A DNA stretch of 64,000 bases from Xanthomonas massiliensis (GCF_900018785.1 NZ_FCOY01000007.1:1164632-1228631), one strand, 5' to 3'; shown: positions 9,316-19,958, numbered from the stretch's first letter. Notes: generated from the letters alone by a model not told the origin. Numbers and translations: made by a program.

Positions 9316-9636
9316 TCAAAGCGGATCCGAATAGATGATGATAGATCCGCCATCGGATAGCGCGCCCTGATACATGTCTTCTACGCCTTCAAGCTCGCTC
9401 CCCGGGCCAACTTTGCCGGCCTGCTGAAGGTCAGGGTCGTCCCATCCGTTGGTGCTCATGAAATCCTCGGCTACGGCCCAATCAAAGTCGCTTTCCCTGA
9501 ATTGACGCAAGAACAAAAGGAACGCATGCCTTTCCCCTGGCGGGAATTTGCCCCCGGCTTTGGCAGTTGCTGTCCCGCAGAAGACATGAATTTCGTACAC
9601 GGCCTGACGCCCAATTGGATCAACCAAACGCGACAT
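9316..9636 (-). CDS. Hypothetical cassette-borne protein
   Basis: A 106-residue protein beginning MSRLVDPIGRQAVYEIHVFC and ending GALSDGGSIIIYSDPL. It is acidic, contains no signal peptide or membrane segment, and is not a family I recognise. I chose ATG 9636; an open frame continues upstream but looks non-coding. Its stop codon is 4 bases from an attC-like core, and its codon use is less GC-rich than the nearby receptor gene. This is consistent with an integron gene cassette. Confidence 0.55.
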   Translation of the reverse strand: MSRLVDPIGRQAVYEIHVFCGTATAKAGGKFPPGERHAFLLFLRQFRESDFDWAVAEDFMSTNGWDDPDLQQAGKVGPGSELEGVEDMYQGALSDGGSIIIYSDPL

Positions 9637-9735
9637 AGGCGAAGTATCGCCAGGGCCAGGCGCGGGGCAAGCACGGAATTCCCATCCCCTTGATGTGTTG
9701 CGCCGACCGTCGGTATGCGATCGCTGCGTCATGCG

Positions 9736-9774
9736 GCGTTCCAGCGGGCACAATCCGTGCGCTCGCTGGAACGC
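9736..9774 (-). terminator. Long stem-loop after the TonB-dependent receptor
   Basis: Arms GCGTTCCAGCG (9736-9746) and CGCTGGAACGC (9764-9774) pair perfectly over 11 bp. A second 4-bp stem (GCAC/GTGC) forms inside the loop. It lies about 90 bases past the receptor stop codon, at the border of the cassette region. There is no T-run. Confidence 0.4.
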
Positions 9775-9864
9775 GGCCCGGTCCCGGGCACACAGTACGC
9801 GCCGGCCTGGAACCCCGCCATTGAATGCCGGGCGACGCGTCGGCGTGCCCGGCGATATCGGCGC

Positions 9865-11979
9865 TCAGCGCGCGAAGTCCCACTGCAGGCCGACGGTGTA
9901 GCCGCGCGAAGGGCCGGGTTCATAATAGCGGCCGTTGCCGTCGTTGACGATGACCGAGCCGATGTAGGCGCGGTCGAACAGGTTGTCGACGCGGGCGAAC
10001 AGGCGCAGGGGGCCGTGGGCGGTGGACCAGCGGCGCGAGGCTTCCAGGTTGTAGAGGGCGTAGCCGGCGGCGCGGGCGGTGCCCTGGTCGTCGGCCAGGG
10101 TGCTGCCCATGGCCACTGCCTCGGCGGCGAACTGCCAGGCGCGCGGCTGCCATTGCCAGCGCGCGGTGAACTGCTGGCGGGCCACGCCGGGCAGCCGCGT
10201 GCCGGCGGCGACCACGGCACCGGCGTTGCCGGTGGCATACGGCGAGCGCACGGTGGCGTCGATCCAGGTCCAGGCCAGGGCCAGTTGCTGGGTCTGGCCG
10301 ATCGGCTGGTTCCAGCTGGCCTCGGCGCCCTGGCGGCGGGTCCGGCCGATGTTGCGGTAGGTGGTGCGTCCGCCACTGCTGGTGGCCACCGCCAGCTCGT
10401 CGTCGGTGTCGGCGCGGAACAGCGCCAGCTCGGCGCTGGCCCCGCTCTGCTGCCGCCACTTGGCGCCCACTTCGTAGTTGCGGCTGCGCGCCGGCGCCAG
10501 GTCCAGGGCCATGCCGGCGCCACCGTCGGCCCGGTAGCCCAGCTCGTTGAAGGTGGGGGTCTCGTAGCCGCGGCCCAGCGAGGCATGCAGGCGCAGCGTG
10601 TCGGTGGCGCGGAACACCACGCCCGCCACCGGCAGGGTGCCGGTGTAGTCGCGATGGCCGCTGTCGTCCGGATTGGTACCGGTGACGTAGCGGTCGCCCA
10701 CCTTGAAGCGCACGTCGGTGTGGCGCACGCCGACCAGCGCCGACCAGCGTTCGGCGAACTGCCACCAGGCCTGGGTGAACTGGTCGGCGTTGGCCACGGT
10801 ATCGATCTCGTCGCGGCGCAGCGCGCCCTTCACGCCCAGCACCGTGTCCACATAGTTCTCGTAGCCGGTGCGGTGCTGGTGCTGGCGGTCGGCGTTGGCG
10901 CCCACGGTCAGTTCGAACGGGCGGCCGGCCAGCTCGCCGCGCCAGGCCCAGCGCGCGTCCAGGCCGCCGTAGCGCCCGTCCGTGTCGACCACGCCGCCGC
11001 TGTGCAGGGGATTGGCCTGGGTCGCCGGCGGGATGGCCAGGTACTGTTCCACCGCACGGCTGCCGGCGTAGGCCATCAGGCGCAGGGTCTGCGCACCCAT
11101 GTCCTGGGTGTAGACCGCGCCGCCCTGGGTCTGGCGCACCGATTTGCGGGTGTCGTAGGTGCCGGCCACCGCGGTGGCCTGGCGCGGGTTCTGGCGCACC
11201 TGCTCGGCGGTCAGGCCCAGCGGGTCCTGCGCATCGGGGGCGTCGAGGTAGTTGAACACCAGGTCCAAGTGCTTGTCCGGCGCCAGGTCCAGGCCGACCT
11301 TGCCGTTGACCGATTCGCGCCGGGCACGGCTGTGGTCGCGCCAGCCGTCGGTACGGAAATGGGTGGCGGTCAGGTCGTAGTGGACGATGCCCTGCTGGCC
11401 CAGCAGCTGCGCGGCGGCGGTGGCGGTGCCGTGGCTGCCCCAGGTGGTGCGCAGGCGCCACGGGTCGCCGGCCTGGCCGTCGGCGCTCCACAGCTGCAGC
11501 ACGCCGCCGGAGGAATTGCCGTACAGCGCCGAGAACGGGCCGCGCAGCACCTCGATGCGGTCGGCGCCGAACAGGTTGAAGTGCGAGAGCTGGCCCTGGC
11601 CGTCGGGCATGGTGGCGGGCACGCCGTCCAGCAGCAGGCGCACGCCGCGCACGCCGAACGCCGAGCGCGCACCGAAGCCGCGGATGGAGAGCTGGGTGTC
11701 CTGGGCGTAGTTCTGGCGGTCGCGCGCCAGCAGGCCGGGCACGCCGGCCAGGGCCTCCGATACCTGCGCCTGCGGCCGGTTGGCGTCGCGGTCGATGTCG
11801 ACGGTGGTCAGCGAGGCGGGCAGGTCGAAGGCATCGACGCCGCGCACGCGCGCCGCCTGCACCTGCACGGTGGGCAGGGTGCGCGCCGTGCCGTCGACGG
11901 CGCTGTCCGGGTCCTGGGCGAAGGCGGGGGCGGCGAGCGCCAGGCCGATGCCCGCCGCGAGAAGGCAGATGCGTTTCAT
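9865..11979 (-). CDS. TonB-dependent outer-membrane receptor
   Basis: A 704-residue receptor. It has a Sec signal peptide (MKRICLLAAGIGLALAAPAFA, cleavage near 21/22). A TonB-box/plug region follows: LPTVQVQAARVRG (about 35-47), then EALAGVPGLLARDRQNYAQ and IRGFGARSAFGVRGVRLLLDG, and IEVLRGPFSALYGNSSGGVL near 140-160. The rest is a beta-barrel with many aromatic-ended strands (LRLHASLGRGYETPTFNELG, LFARVDNLFDRAYIG). It imports an iron chelate or other scarce ligand using TonB-ExbB-ExbD; the substrate cannot be read from sequence. It ends ...WDFAR rather than in an aromatic residue. ATG 11979 is set by the signal peptide. It is divergent from the aminotransferase gene. Confidence 0.92.
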   Translation of the reverse strand: MKRICLLAAGIGLALAAPAFAQDPDSAVDGTARTLPTVQVQAARVRGVDAFDLPASLTTVDIDRDANRPQAQVSEALAGVPGLLARDRQNYAQDTQLSIRGFGARSAFGVRGVRLLLDGVPATMPDGQGQLSHFNLFGADRIEVLRGPFSALYGNSSGGVLQLWSADGQAGDPWRLRTTWGSHGTATAAAQLLGQQGIVHYDLTATHFRTDGWRDHSRARRESVNGKVGLDLAPDKHLDLVFNYLDAPDAQDPLGLTAEQVRQNPRQATAVAGTYDTRKSVRQTQGGAVYTQDMGAQTLRLMAYAGSRAVEQYLAIPPATQANPLHSGGVVDTDGRYGGLDARWAWRGELAGRPFELTVGANADRQHQHRTGYENYVDTVLGVKGALRRDEIDTVANADQFTQAWWQFAERWSALVGVRHTDVRFKVGDRYVTGTNPDDSGHRDYTGTLPVAGVVFRATDTLRLHASLGRGYETPTFNELGYRADGGAGMALDLAPARSRNYEVGAKWRQQSGASAELALFRADTDDELAVATSSGGRTTYRNIGRTRRQGAEASWNQPIGQTQQLALAWTWIDATVRSPYATGNAGAVVAAGTRLPGVARQQFTARWQWQPRAWQFAAEAVAMGSTLADDQGTARAAGYALYNLEASRRWSTAHGPLRLFARVDNLFDRAYIGSVIVNDGNGRYYEPGPSRGYTVGLQWDFAR

Positions 11980-12137
11980 GCGTGCATTGTCGCGGCTGCG
12001 GCGCCGGCCTGCAGCCCTGCCCGGGAAACGGCGCATTCCGCCAACGCCGCCGCGCCCTGCTACGATGGGCCGGCTCGGCCGACGGCCTGTTCCGGCGCCG
12101 CCCGCCGCATCTCCTCCCGTCACCTGCGAGTCCCACC

Positions 12138-13340
12138 GTGTCCTTCTTTGCAACTGTCGAACTGGCCCCGGGCGATCCCATCCTGGGCCTGACCGAGGCC
12201 TACAACGCCGATCCGCGTCCCAACAAGGTCAACCTGGGCGTGGGCATCTACTACGACGAGCACGGCCGCATCCCGCTGCTGCGCTCGGTGTACCAGATCG
12301 AGCAGCAGCTGGGCCAGGACGCCAAGCCGCGCGGCTACCTGCCCATCGACGGCCTGCCGGCCTACAACAAGGCCACCCAGGGCCTGCTGTTCGGCGCCAA
12401 GTCGCCGCTGCTGGAGGCCGGGCGCGTGGCCACCTCGCAGACCATCGGCGGCTCGGGCGCGCTGCGCGTGGGCGCGGACACGCTCAAGAAGCTGCTGCCG
12501 CACGCCAAGATCGCCATCAGCAACCCGAGCTGGGGCAACCACCACGCCATCTTCGCCGCGGCCGGTTTCGAGTTGGTGGACTACACCTACTATGCGCCGG
12601 CCACCCACGGCGTCGATTTCGACGGCATGCTCGCCGACCTGAACAAGCTCGAGCCGGGCACCGTGGTGCTGCTGCACGCGTGCTGCCACAACCCCACCGG
12701 CGTGGACCTGAGCCGCGAGCAGTGGGAGCAGGTGGCACTGCTGCTGAAGGAACGCCGCCTGTTCCCGTTCATCGACCTGGCCTACCAGGGCTTCAAGGCC
12801 GGCATCGACGAGGACGCCTTCGCGGTGCGCGTGATGGGCGAGATCGGCCCGGCCGAGTTCATCGTCGCCAGCTCGTATTCCAAGTCGTTCTCGCTGTACG
12901 GCGAGCGCGTCGGCGCGCTGAGCGTGGTGGCCGCCGATGCCGCCCAGGCCAAGGCGGTGCAGTCGCAGATCAAGCGCGTGATCCGCACCATCTACTCCAG
13001 CCCGTCCATGCACGGCGCCCAGCTGGTGGCCGGCGTGCTCGGCAGCCCCGAGCTGCGCGGCATGTGGGAAGAGGAGCTGACCGGCATGCGCGAGCGCATC
13101 CACGCGCTGCGCGCCGGCCTGGTGAGCCGGCTGGCCGGCCTCGGTGCCACCCAGTTCGGCTTCATCGAGCAGCAGGCCGGCATGTTCTCCTACTCGGGCC
13201 TGGGCAAGGCCCAGGTCGAGCGCCTGCGCGAGGAATTCGCCATCTACGCGGTCGGCTCCGGCCGCATCTGCGTGGCCGCGCTCAACCAGGGCAACCTGGA
13301 CTACGTGGCCGAAGCGGTGGCCACGGTCAGCCGCGGCTGA
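12138..13340 (+). CDS. tyrB: Aromatic-amino-acid/aspartate aminotransferase
   Basis: A 400-residue class I PLP aminotransferase of the AspC/TyrB type, transferring amino groups between aspartate or aromatic amino acids and 2-oxoglutarate. It has VNLGVGIYYDEHGRIPLL near the start (residues 31-48), HNPTGVDLS (about 184-192), and the PLP lysine K249 in SSYSKSFSLYGERVG. SGRICVAALN near the end carries the substrate-carboxylate Arg. The start is GTG 12138, which fits the family N-terminus (SFFATVELAPGDPILGL); an upstream open frame is not homologous. A GC-rich hairpin follows the stop codon. AspC versus TyrB specificity is not resolved. Confidence 0.93.
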   Translation: MSFFATVELAPGDPILGLTEAYNADPRPNKVNLGVGIYYDEHGRIPLLRSVYQIEQQLGQDAKPRGYLPIDGLPAYNKATQGLLFGAKSPLLEAGRVATSQTIGGSGALRVGADTLKKLLPHAKIAISNPSWGNHHAIFAAAGFELVDYTYYAPATHGVDFDGMLADLNKLEPGTVVLLHACCHNPTGVDLSREQWEQVALLLKERRLFPFIDLAYQGFKAGIDEDAFAVRVMGEIGPAEFIVASSYSKSFSLYGERVGALSVVAADAAQAKAVQSQIKRVIRTIYSSPSMHGAQLVAGVLGSPELRGMWEEELTGMRERIHALRAGLVSRLAGLGATQFGFIEQQAGMFSYSGLGKAQVERLREEFAIYAVGSGRICVAALNQGNLDYVAEAVATVSRG

Positions 13341-13762
13341 TCCGCCCGCCGGCGGCCACCACGGCCGCCGGCACCGCTTGCGAGACGGCCGGGCGGCGAC
13401 GCCGCCCGACATAGCCCTTGCCCTTCATCGGATACCGGTGCCGGCCAGGCAGCCCGCACCGATGCCGTGGCGTGTGCGGCCGACGGCACGCCGGTCGCCA
13501 GGCGCTCGCCGGGCCGGCATCGCCCATTCAATCCGGCCACCGCTGGCGCCGCATCGCCGCCGGCGGCGCACGGCGGCGCGCGAATCGAAACCGGCGTTGG
13601 CGGCTCCGCCGCCGGAGATCCATCGGCGGCCGGTGCCGGTGGCGGGCGACGCCGCCCCACGCCGCGCCGCCCGCCTCCAGCGGCGGACCGGGATGCGTGC
13701 TTGTCCCGGTGCCGGCCGGGCGGGGACAATGGCCGTTCTTCCCGTCAGAAGGCGCGCCCGCC
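13341..13762. other. Intergenic region with stem-loops
   Basis: This 422-base gap between the aminotransferase and fbp is very GC-rich. It contains a perfect 10-bp stem-loop at 13348-13372 (5-base loop), just past the aminotransferase stop, and another 7-bp stem at 13391-13407. I find no convincing gene on either strand. The hairpins probably end or buffer the aminotransferase transcript. Confidence 0.5.
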
Positions 13763-14794
13763 ATGTCCGCCCAAGCCTATCCCTCGCTGACCCGCTTCCT
13801 GATCGAGGAACAACGCGCCGGCCATATCGACGCCGAGCTGCGCCAGCTGATCACCATCGTCTCGCGCGCCTGCACCAGCATCGCCATCGCGGTGGGCAAG
13901 GGCGCGCTGGGCGGCGTGCTCGGCGAGGCCGGCACCGGCAATATCCAGGGCGAGGCGCAGAAGAAGCTGGACGTGATCAGCAACGAGATCCTGCTCGACG
14001 CCAACGCCTGGGGCGGCCACCTGGCGGCCAGCGCCTCCGAGGAAATGGAGCACTGCCAGCCGGTGCCGGCGCAGTATCCGCGCGGCGACTTCCTGCTGCT
14101 GTTCGATCCGCTCGACGGCAGCTCCAACATCGACGTCAACGTCTCGGTGGGCACCATCTTCTCGGTGCTGCGCCTGCCGGCCGGCGTGGAGCAGGTGCAC
14201 GACGAACACTTCCTGCAGCCGGGTACCGAGCAGATCGCCGCCGGCTACTGCATCTACGGGCCGAGCACGATGTTGGTGCTCACCGTCGGCCACGGAACCC
14301 ACGCCTTCACCCTGGACCGCGAGACCGGCGCGTTCCTGCTGACCCGCGCCGACATGCGGATCCCGGCGGACACCAAGGAGTTCGCCATCAACATGTCCAA
14401 CGAGCGCCACTGGGACGGCGCTGTGCAGCACTACGTGCGCGACATGCTCGCCGGCACCGGGGGCCCGCGCGGCAAGGACTTCAACATGCGCTGGATCGCC
14501 AGCATGGTCGCCGACGTGCACCGCATCCTCACCCGCGGCGGCATCTTCATGTACCCGTGGGACCAGCGCGAGCCCGAGCGCGCCGGCAAGCTGCGCCTGA
14601 TGTACGAGGCCAACCCGATGGGCATGCTGGTGGAGCAGGCCGGCGGCGCGGCCAGCACCGGGCGCGGGCGCATCCTCGAAGTGCAGCCGGCGCGGCTGCA
14701 CCAGCGCGTGCCGGTCTTCCTGGGCTCGCGCAACGAAGTGGCCGAGGCCGAGCGCTACTATCGCGACCTGGACGCGGCCGCGCCCGCGCGGTGA
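13763..14794 (+). CDS. fbp: Class I fructose-1,6-bisphosphatase
   Basis: A 343-residue enzyme that hydrolyses fructose-1,6-bisphosphate to fructose-6-phosphate in gluconeogenesis. The metal-binding signature [21 protein letters not shown] is at about 114-134, preceded by ASEEMEH (about 92-98). [21 protein letters not shown] near 272-292 is the sugar-phosphate binding segment. Length and motifs match class I Fbp. ATG 13763 begins [18 protein letters not shown], the family N-terminus. A lipoprotein gene follows 36 bases later, so the two may share a transcript. Confidence 0.96.
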   Translation: MSAQAYPSLTRFLIEEQRAGHIDAELRQLITIVSRACTSIAIAVGKGALGGVLGEAGTGNIQGEAQKKLDVISNEILLDANAWGGHLAASASEEMEHCQPVPAQYPRGDFLLLFDPLDGSSNIDVNVSVGTIFSVLRLPAGVEQVHDEHFLQPGTEQIAAGYCIYGPSTMLVLTVGHGTHAFTLDRETGAFLLTRADMRIPADTKEFAINMSNERHWDGAVQHYVRDMLAGTGGPRGKDFNMRWIASMVADVHRILTRGGIFMYPWDQREPERAGKLRLMYEANPMGMLVEQAGGAASTGRGRILEVQPARLHQRVPVFLGSRNEVAEAERYYRDLDAAAPAR

Positions 14795-14830
14795 TCCCGA
14801 TCCGTTCCTTCCCCTGACCAGGTGCTCCCC

Positions 14831-15307
14831 ATGGATGTGGCGACAAGACGGGTTTCGCTGACGATGCTGCTGGCCGCGGCGCTGCTGGCCGGATGTGCCG
14901 GCAGGCCGGCCAGGCCGGCGCAACCGGCGGCCGACGCGGCCCCCTGGATCGCGCCGATGCAGGCCGTGCAGCTGGCCGCGGCCGCCAGCGGGCGCGACGT
15001 GTCGGGCGTGTTCGCCCTGACCGTGCAGGCCACCGGCGAGGATCGCGGCCGGCTGTTCCTCAACTCCGAACGCGACTACCGCGACCCGCGCAACCTGAGC
15101 ATCGCCGTGGACCCGCAGGCCGAGGCCGGGCTGGCGCAGCGCTTCGGCACGCCGCTGCAGGCCACGCTGCGCGGCAAGCGGCTGCTGGTCAGCGGCGCTG
15201 CACGGCGCGTGCGCATCGACTTCACCGTCGGCGGCAAGCCCAGCGGCAAGTACTACTACCAGACCCACGTGCGGGTCACCGACCCGGACCAGATCCGGGC
15301 GCTGTGA
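14831..15307 (+). CDS. Putative outer-membrane lipoprotein
   Basis: A 158-residue protein with a lipoprotein signal peptide: charged start MDVATRR, hydrophobic stretch, lipobox LLAGC with the lipidated Cys at 22. The mature part contains FALTVQATGEDRGRLFLNSERDYRDPRNLSI and KYYYQTHVRV, a short beta-rich domain I do not recognise. The Asp after Cys that would retain it in the inner membrane is absent (Ala follows), so the outer membrane is likely. ATG 14831 has AGG about 8 bases upstream; GTG 14822 is an alternative. It is downstream of fbp by 36 bases. Confidence 0.75.
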   Translation: MDVATRRVSLTMLLAAALLAGCAGRPARPAQPAADAAPWIAPMQAVQLAAAASGRDVSGVFALTVQATGEDRGRLFLNSERDYRDPRNLSIAVDPQAEAGLAQRFGTPLQATLRGKRLLVSGAARRVRIDFTVGGKPSGKYYYQTHVRVTDPDQIRAL

Positions 15308-15413
15308 GCGATATCGGGCGCGGGACGAGAATCGAGCTACTCGTAGCCGGCCCGGTGTAGCGACGCCGCACAGGCCATGCGCCGCGCGCGGCGGCCGGAC
15401 GGTGGCCGGCCCC

Positions 15414-16107
15414 GGGTGCCCCGCAACGGCGGGGCGGCGCAGCGCCGAGTCGTGCTCACCGATGTCCAGGACCATCGCGAACGATGGCTTGCGGTCATCG
15501 GATCAATCCGGACGCCACATCCGCGCACCGACGTGTCGCCCGGCAGCGCGCGGAGCGCCGGGAGCCTTGCTGGCAGCACGGTGCGGCCTTCGCGGTCCGG
15601 GGGGAATCGATGCGGGGCAGGGCGACCGTCGGAATACGATGGCTGGCACGGGTGCCCCGCAACGGCGGGGCGGCGCAGTGCCGAGTCGTGCTCACCGATG
15701 TCCAGGGCCATCGCGAACGATGGCTTGCGGTCATCGAAGCAATCCGGACGCCACATCCGCGCACCGACGTGCCATCCCGCAGCCCGCGAAGCACCTAAGC
15801 CCTGCCGCCAGCGCGGTGCGGCCTTCCCGGTCCTGGGGGAATCGACGCGGGTTACGGCGACCGCTGGAATACGATGGCTGGCACAGGTACCCCCGCAACG
15901 GCGGCCGGGGGGGCGCTGGGACGCGCACGCGGATGTCGGTGGCCATCGCGAACGATGGCTTGCGGTCATCGGAGCAGTCCGGACACCGCATCCGCGCGCA
16001 GACGTGTCACCCCGCAGCCCGCGAAGCACCTAAGCCCTGCCGCCAGCGCGGTGCAGCCTTCCCGATCTCGGGGAATCGACGCGGGGCACGGCGACCGCTG
16101 GAATACG
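15414..16107. repeat. Three imperfect tandem copies of a ~236-bp unit
   Basis: The unit starts at GGTGCCCCGCAACGGCGG (15415), recurs at 15651 and, slightly changed, at 15886. The offset is 235-236 bases, and the third copy fades at about 16107. Each copy has the segments GCGAACGATGGCTTGCGGTC, CCACATCCGCGC, GGGGAATCGA and GGAATACGATGGCTGGCAC in the same order. Several frames stay open across it simply because of GC content; I see no coding evidence. Function unknown. Confidence 0.85.
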
Positions 16108-16991
<884 letters not shown>

Positions 16992-18596
16992 ATGTCCGAA
17001 TCCGCCAGCCCGATCCGCCGCGACGTCGGCCCCTTCGCCCTGATGCTCACCGGCCTGGGCTCGATCATCGGTTCGGGCTGGCTGTTCGGCGCATGGCGCG
17101 CGGCCGGCCTGGCCGGGCCCGGCGCGATCTGGGCCTGGGTGATCGGCGCGGTGATCATCACCACCATCGCCCTGTCCTACGCCGAGCTGGGCGCGATGTT
17201 CCCCGAGTCCGGCGGCATGGTGCGCTACAGCCACTACTCGCACGGCGCGCTGGTCGGGTTCATCGCCGGCTGGGCCAACTGGATCGCCATCGTCTCGGTG
17301 ATCCCGGTGGAGGCGGAGGCCTCGGTGCAGTACATGGCTTCCTGGCCGTGGCAGTGGGCGCAGGACCTGTACGTGCACGCCCCCGGCGGGGCCGGCGAGC
17401 TGTCGGTGCCCGGGCTGCTGATCGCCGCGGTGCTGGTGCTGGTGTATTTCCTGCTCAACTTCTGGAGCGTGAAGCTGTTCGCGCGCTCCAATTCACTGAT
17501 CACCGTGTTCAAGCTGGTCGTGCCCGCCGCCACCGGCATCGCCCTGATCGCCAGCGGCTTCCACCGCGAGAACTTCAGCGTCGGCCTGCACGGCGATGCG
17601 CACGTGCTGGACTACGCGGCGATCCTGACCGCGGTGGCCACCGCCGGCATCGTGTTCAGCTTCAACGGCTTCCAGAGCCCGGTGAACCTGGCCGGCGAGG
17701 CGCGCAACCCGGGGCGCAGCATCCCGTTCGCGGTGCTCGGTTCGATCGCGCTGGCCACGGTGGTGTACCTGCTGCTGCAGGTGGCCTACCTGGGCTCGGT
17801 GCCGCCGGACCTGCTGGCCAAGGCCGGCTGGCACGGCATCGACTTCCGCTCGCCGTTCGCCGAGCTGGCCATCATCGTCAACCTGCACTGGCTGGCGATC
17901 CTGCTGTACGTGGACGCCTTCATCAGCCCGTCCGGCACCGGCATCACCTACACCGCCACCACCGCGCGGATGATCTACGGCATGGAGAAGAACGGCACGC
18001 TGCCCAAGGTGCTGGGCAAGGTGCATCCGCGCTGGGGCGTGCCGCGCCCGGCGATGTTCTTCAACCTGGGCGTGTCCTACCTGTTCCTGTTCTTCTTCCG
18101 CGGCTGGGGCACGCTGGCGGCGGTGATCTCGGTGGCGACGATCATCTCCTACCTGACCGGCCCGATCAGCGCGATGACGCTGCGCCGCACCGCCCCGGAC
18201 GTCGACCGCCCGCTGCGCGTGTTCGCGCTGCCGGTGCTGGCCGGCGCGGCATTCGTGCTCGCCACCGAACTGCTGTACTGGGCGCGCTGGCCGTTGACCG
18301 GGCAGATCATCGTGCTGATGGTCGTGGCCCTGCCGGTGTACGCCTGGTACCAGGCCAAGCGCGGCTGGGACGGCTTCGGCCACCAGCTGCGCGGGGCGGC
18401 CTGGCTGATCGCCTACCTGCCGGCGATGGCCCTGGTGTCCTGGGCCGGCAGCACGACCTTCGGCGGCCGTGGCTACCTGCCCGACGGGGTCGACCTGGCG
18501 GTGGTGGCGGTGATCGGCCTGGTCTTCTACCTGTGGGGCGTGCGCTCGGGCTGGCGTACCCCGGCGATCGAGGCGATCAACCGCCAGGCGCACTGA
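16992..18596 (+). CDS. APC-family amino-acid permease
   Basis: A 534-residue inner-membrane transporter with about 12-14 membrane segments. The first helix carries LMLTGLGSIIGSGWLFGAW (about 17-35), the unwound TM1 motif of APC transporters (GSGWLFG). EAEASVQYMASW, FSFNGFQSPVNLAGEARNPGRS (about 220-240) and SGTGITYTATTARMIYGMEKNG are further family motifs. It most likely imports an amino acid or amine with a cation gradient; substrate unknown. ATG 16992 fits the family start; the frame is open for 1.5 kb upstream through repeats but that is not coding. The nucleoside deoxyribosyltransferase gene converges 12 bases downstream. Confidence 0.92.
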   Translation: MSESASPIRRDVGPFALMLTGLGSIIGSGWLFGAWRAAGLAGPGAIWAWVIGAVIITTIALSYAELGAMFPESGGMVRYSHYSHGALVGFIAGWANWIAIVSVIPVEAEASVQYMASWPWQWAQDLYVHAPGGAGELSVPGLLIAAVLVLVYFLLNFWSVKLFARSNSLITVFKLVVPAATGIALIASGFHRENFSVGLHGDAHVLDYAAILTAVATAGIVFSFNGFQSPVNLAGEARNPGRSIPFAVLGSIALATVVYLLLQVAYLGSVPPDLLAKAGWHGIDFRSPFAELAIIVNLHWLAILLYVDAFISPSGTGITYTATTARMIYGMEKNGTLPKVLGKVHPRWGVPRPAMFFNLGVSYLFLFFFRGWGTLAAVISVATIISYLTGPISAMTLRRTAPDVDRPLRVFALPVLAGAAFVLATELLYWARWPLTGQIIVLMVVALPVYAWYQAKRGWDGFGHQLRGAAWLIAYLPAMALVSWAGSTTFGGRGYLPDGVDLAVVAVIGLVFYLWGVRSGWRTPAIEAINRQAH

Positions 18597-18608
18597 CCCC
18601 GCCGCGCT

Positions 18609-19148
18609 TCAGGCGGCGGCGCCCAGCCGGCCGGCATCCAGGTCGGCGCGCAGGCGCGCCAGGGCGGCCTCGGCACCCCCGGCCACGACCACCGCCGGGA
18701 CCGCCAGCATCAGGTTGAGCGGCAGGCCGAATTCCTCCAGCTCCCAGCCGGCCACGTCCACCGACGGATCGGCCCCGGCCATCTGCGGATGGCGCGCGCG
18801 GATGCGCTCGGCCCAGCTGCCGGTCTCGGGCACGTAGCCGTAGACCGGCTTGCCCTTGGCCACCGCGTAGCCGATCTCGAAACAAGTCCCGCTGTCCGGC
18901 TCGGCACCGCGGAAGAAATCCAGGTTCGCCAGCACCGCGTCGGCGCGGTCGAGCAGGCCGACGTCGGCGCGGTAGATCCACGCGGCGCGCTCGGCCGCGG
19001 TGGCCACCGCCTGTTCGTGGACCTGGGCATCGAGCGGGAACAGGCCTTCGAAACCGTGGCGGGCGCACAGCGCCTTGAGCTGGCGCGCATGGCCGGCGGC
19101 GTCCGGCCGGAACACGTCCGGGCCGGCGAGATAGAGGGTGCGGATCAT
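18609..19148 (-). CDS. Nucleoside 2-deoxyribosyltransferase
   Basis: A 179-residue protein of the nucleoside 2-deoxyribosyltransferase family, which moves the deoxyribosyl group between bases in nucleoside salvage or hydrolyses it. It starts MIRTLYLAGPDVFRPDA, where YLAGPDVF is the family's first motif. The active-site block AVLANLDFFRGAEPDSGTCFEIGYAVAKGKPVYGYV (about 70-105, D and E conserved) follows. A second in-frame ATG at 19154 is possible; neither has a clear ribosome-binding site. The gene converges with the permease (12-base gap) and is divergent from the oxygenase gene. Confidence 0.88.
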   Translation of the reverse strand: MIRTLYLAGPDVFRPDAAGHARQLKALCARHGFEGLFPLDAQVHEQAVATAAERAAWIYRADVGLLDRADAVLANLDFFRGAEPDSGTCFEIGYAVAKGKPVYGYVPETGSWAERIRARHPQMAGADPSVDVAGWELEEFGLPLNLMLAVPAVVVAGGAEAALARLRADLDAGRLGAAA

Positions 19149-19247
19149 CGGCATCGACTGCGTGGGGAAGGGCCATTGTCCGCCCCGATCCCCGCCGCGG
19201 CCAGTGGACGGGCGGACGCATCCGCCGCCGCCGGCTAGACTTCGGCG

Positions 19248-19958
19248 ATGGAAAAGAACGCGCGCGACGACTTCATCGAGGTCTACGAGGAGGTGCTGCC
19301 GCCGCCGCTGTGCGCGGCCATCGTCGCGCGCATGCGCGCCAGCGCGCAGCTCGCGCCCGGCTCGGTCGGCGGCGGCGTGTTCCCGGAACTCAAGCGCAGC
19401 CGCGACCTGCGCATCTCCGCGCTCGCCGACTGGGCCGACATGGACCGGCAGATCCAGCAGGCCGTGTTCGGCGCGCTGCTGCACTACCTGCGCCGCTATC
19501 CGCAGGCGCTGATCTCGCCCTTGATGCTGCAGGTCCCGGGTGCGGACGGCCGGGCGCGGCGCCTGCAGGCCGACGATTTCGCCACGATGGACGAGGCGAC
19601 CCTGGCCGACCTGGCGCGTACCTGCCTGCGCCCGGGTGCGGCCAACCTGCAGTGGTACGAGGCCGGGCAGGGCGGCTACCCGTACTGGCATTGCGAGCTG
19701 TACCCGCGCGATGCCGGCGCGCAGACGCTGCACCGCCACCTGCTGTGGACGCTGTACCTCAACGACGGCTTCGACGAGGGCGAGACGGAATTCCTGTTCC
19801 AGCACCGCAAGATCGCCCCGCGCACCGGCAGCCTGCTGATCGCCCCGACCGCCTTCACCCATACCCACCGCGGCAATCGTCCACTGGGCGGCGACAAGTT
19901 CATCGCCACCAGCTGGATCCTGTTCCAGAGCGCCGAGCGGCTCTACGGCGCGCGCTGA
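19248..19958 (+). CDS. Fe(II)/2-oxoglutarate-dependent oxygenase (prolyl-4-hydroxylase-like)
   Basis: A 236-residue cytoplasmic protein. The C-terminal half has the double-stranded beta-helix pattern: HRHLLWTLYLNDGFDEGETEFLF (about 164-186), PRTGSLLIAPTAFTHTHRGN, then GDKFIATSWILF. These hold candidate metal ligands (His/Glu in the WHCE or HRH segments and His in THTH) and a basic 2OG-binding residue. Relatives are annotated as 2OG-Fe(II) oxygenases of unknown substrate. ATG 19248 fits. No operon partner: repeats follow downstream. Confidence 0.8.
   Translation: MEKNARDDFIEVYEEVLPPPLCAAIVARMRASAQLAPGSVGGGVFPELKRSRDLRISALADWADMDRQIQQAVFGALLHYLRRYPQALISPLMLQVPGADGRARRLQADDFATMDEATLADLARTCLRPGAANLQWYEAGQGGYPYWHCELYPRDAGAQTLHRHLLWTLYLNDGFDEGETEFLFQHRKIAPRTGSLLIAPTAFTHTHRGNRPLGGDKFIATSWILFQSAERLYGAR

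Noticed and set aside
9640-9720. A fourth attC or an attI site upstream of the first cassette gene
   Set aside because: GCGCAAC on the minus strand does not fit RYYYAAC, and no paired core or integrase gene is present.
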